DNA of 64,000 nucleotides from the NCBI RefSeq assembly GCF_032062135.1, contig NC_092858.1, positions 169,175,092-169,239,091 on the forward strand. Direction: 5' to 3'. The DNA is from Pyxicephalus adspersus (taxonomy: Eukaryota > Chordata > Amphibia > Anura > Pyxicephalidae). Position 1 is the stretch's first letter, and each line of letters opens with the position of its first letter. The translations under genes were made by a program, and so were the position numbers. Below, in pieces: positions 62,731 through 64,000 of this stretch. A model generated the notes under the pieces. The model did not search any database. It was not told the DNA's origin and saw nothing but the letters and a program-made list of their open reading frames with translations.

Positions 62731-63299
62731 CTTTAGAGTTAGGTATTGCAGTAACTTGTGGTAAAGCCTCTATTTTATCACGAGTTACCTTAACTCAAGG
62801 TAATGATGGGCACTTTATGTGGTATGTTGGGGGGAAACTATTGAAAAAGGTACCCCGAAAGTCGACAAGTCGACAGGCCTGCAATGTAACATATCACCAC
62901 ACACTGCATGTTTGATTGTTGATCCAATGCCATATAATATCGGCTCATTCAAAGTGACTGGTCTGCCTTAATGCAACGTTCATCAATGTGCAAAATAGTG
63001 CAATTGTCATGTGTGCAGTAACCCACTGCAACAGAGATTAGAGCACAGTCCAGTGGCCTCTGTGCATCAGGTGGAATGTTTCTTCCAATAAAAGTTTATG
63101 TCCAGCCATAACTGCTATCCAGTTTTACCAGTTTGGGGTAACAATCCCTTCCTGCCCTGCAGAAAACATTTTACAGGACAGGAAGTGAATTTAACTCTCT
63201 AAACACATATGGATATGAAATTGCAATTTTTAGTAGGATAAGAAAAAAAACCCTCATCAGGTATTTAATTCTGTCTGTATTTAATTTTGTGTATTTAAT

Positions 63300-63640
63300 T
63301 CTGTGAAAATGTGGAATAAACTTTCTCACGAAGTAGTTTTAAAAAGTTCAATAGATTGTTTTAAGAAGAAACTGGATCCATTTCTAAGTGCACAAAATAT
63401 AACTGTGTAATACATTTTATAGGTAATGGCACCAGAGATTTTTAGTCCAGGGAATATCCCATTGTCTAAGGAAATTTGGAAGAAATAATTTTATGATGGA
63501 ACAAATGTAAGAGGTTTCCTTTGCCTTCCTCTGGATCAACATTAAGTATAACTGTGCAGAATTAACTAATAATTGTGTATAGAATTCTGATTAGGTTATG
63601 CAGGTTTTCCGGTGTGGGTATTTTTTATTATTTTTTCTTT
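63300..63640 (+). repeat. CR1-type LINE 3' end
   Basis: 'aatgtggaataaactttctc', then 'gaagaaactggatccatttc', 'ttttagtccagggaatatcc' and 'tttgccttcctctggatcaac' follow the order of amphibian CR1-family 3' ends as I recall them (a V-W-N-x-L-like peptide, then a conserved UTR). The catalytic domain is absent. Confidence 0.65.
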
Positions 63641-64000
63641 TTTGCTGAACTCAATGCTTTTTTCAACTATGAGTTATAGATTTTCTTACACTTCCTGCTT
63701 GGTAAAACTGTTGTCAGCAGAATCCATCCAACACCACGTAAGTTTTGCTGATGGTAGGATGAAAAGCTGCCCCTTATAATTCTTTTTGACCCCAGCAGTA
63801 AGCTCTCTGTATTACTCCACACAAGCCAAACACACATATGGTAGTTTTATTGATCATGCTTCATAAGTCAACCCATTTCTGCACCTGTATTATCTATCAA
63901 GCTTAAAATTTAAAAGATAAAACTCTGTGAAATGGATTTCTTATGTTCATCAGCCCTGGAGCTGAGCCTAGATAGCTCCAATGAAATCCATGTTATATAA
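63641..64000. other. Window end, nothing recognised
   Basis: AT-rich unique-looking DNA without exon-like features. Confidence 0.5.

Overview
This is vertebrate, almost certainly amphibian (frog), nuclear DNA. The genes are split by long introns. More than a third of the visible sequence is interspersed repeats of types common in anurans: L2/CR1-like LINE tails, tRNA-derived SINEs sharing the LINE tail, hAT, Tc1/mariner and palindromic MITEs. There are no prokaryotic features. The species cannot be named from the sequence alone.

Two protein-coding genes are supported. (1) abcg1, an ABCG half-transporter for sterols, lies on the + strand. Thirteen consecutive coding exons (20077-35187) run from just before the Walker A motif to the stop codon, every intron is GT-AG, and every phase joins. 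They encode 569 residues, which lacks only about the first 97 residues compared with the human short form. The N-terminal exons were not found, so 1-20076 is read as upstream intron or alternative-promoter DNA. It contains a GC-richer patch (about 2840-3110) with a DR4 LXR-type element very like the one I recall from human ABCG1, and a decayed duplicate of part of the second exon seen here (19438-19482). A candidate 3' UTR extends to an AATAAA at 38098.

(2) A trefoil-factor (TFF) gene lies on the - strand, 3' to 3' with abcg1 (CDS 50454-46680). It has a TATA box, a signal-peptide exon, one exon carrying a complete six-cysteine trefoil domain fused to about 194 residues of Pro-Gln-Glu tripeptide repeat, and a probable short last exon that adds a seventh cysteine. 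Human chromosome 21q22.3 has the same ABCG1-TFF neighbourhood and orientation, so this is conserved synteny. The acidic repeat tail has almost no Ser or Thr. It therefore differs from the Thr-rich tails of the known Xenopus trefoil mucins and is the most novel item in the window.

Layout: 1-20 kb, abcg1 upstream intron with LXRE, LINE/SINE clusters, hAT and MITE copies and two minisatellites (74-bp and 19-bp units). 20-35 kb, abcg1 exons with repeats in the introns. 35-46 kb, 3' UTR and intergenic DNA with a large palindromic hAT element. 46.5-50.5 kb, the TFF gene with a long-TIR element in intron 1. 50.5-64 kb, intergenic DNA with a 350-370 bp tandem repeat, a LINE with RT remnant, a Tc1 transposase remnant, an 894-base assembly gap beside a long polypurine tract, a nested L1-like/MITE insertion, further hAT elements and a CR1 tail.
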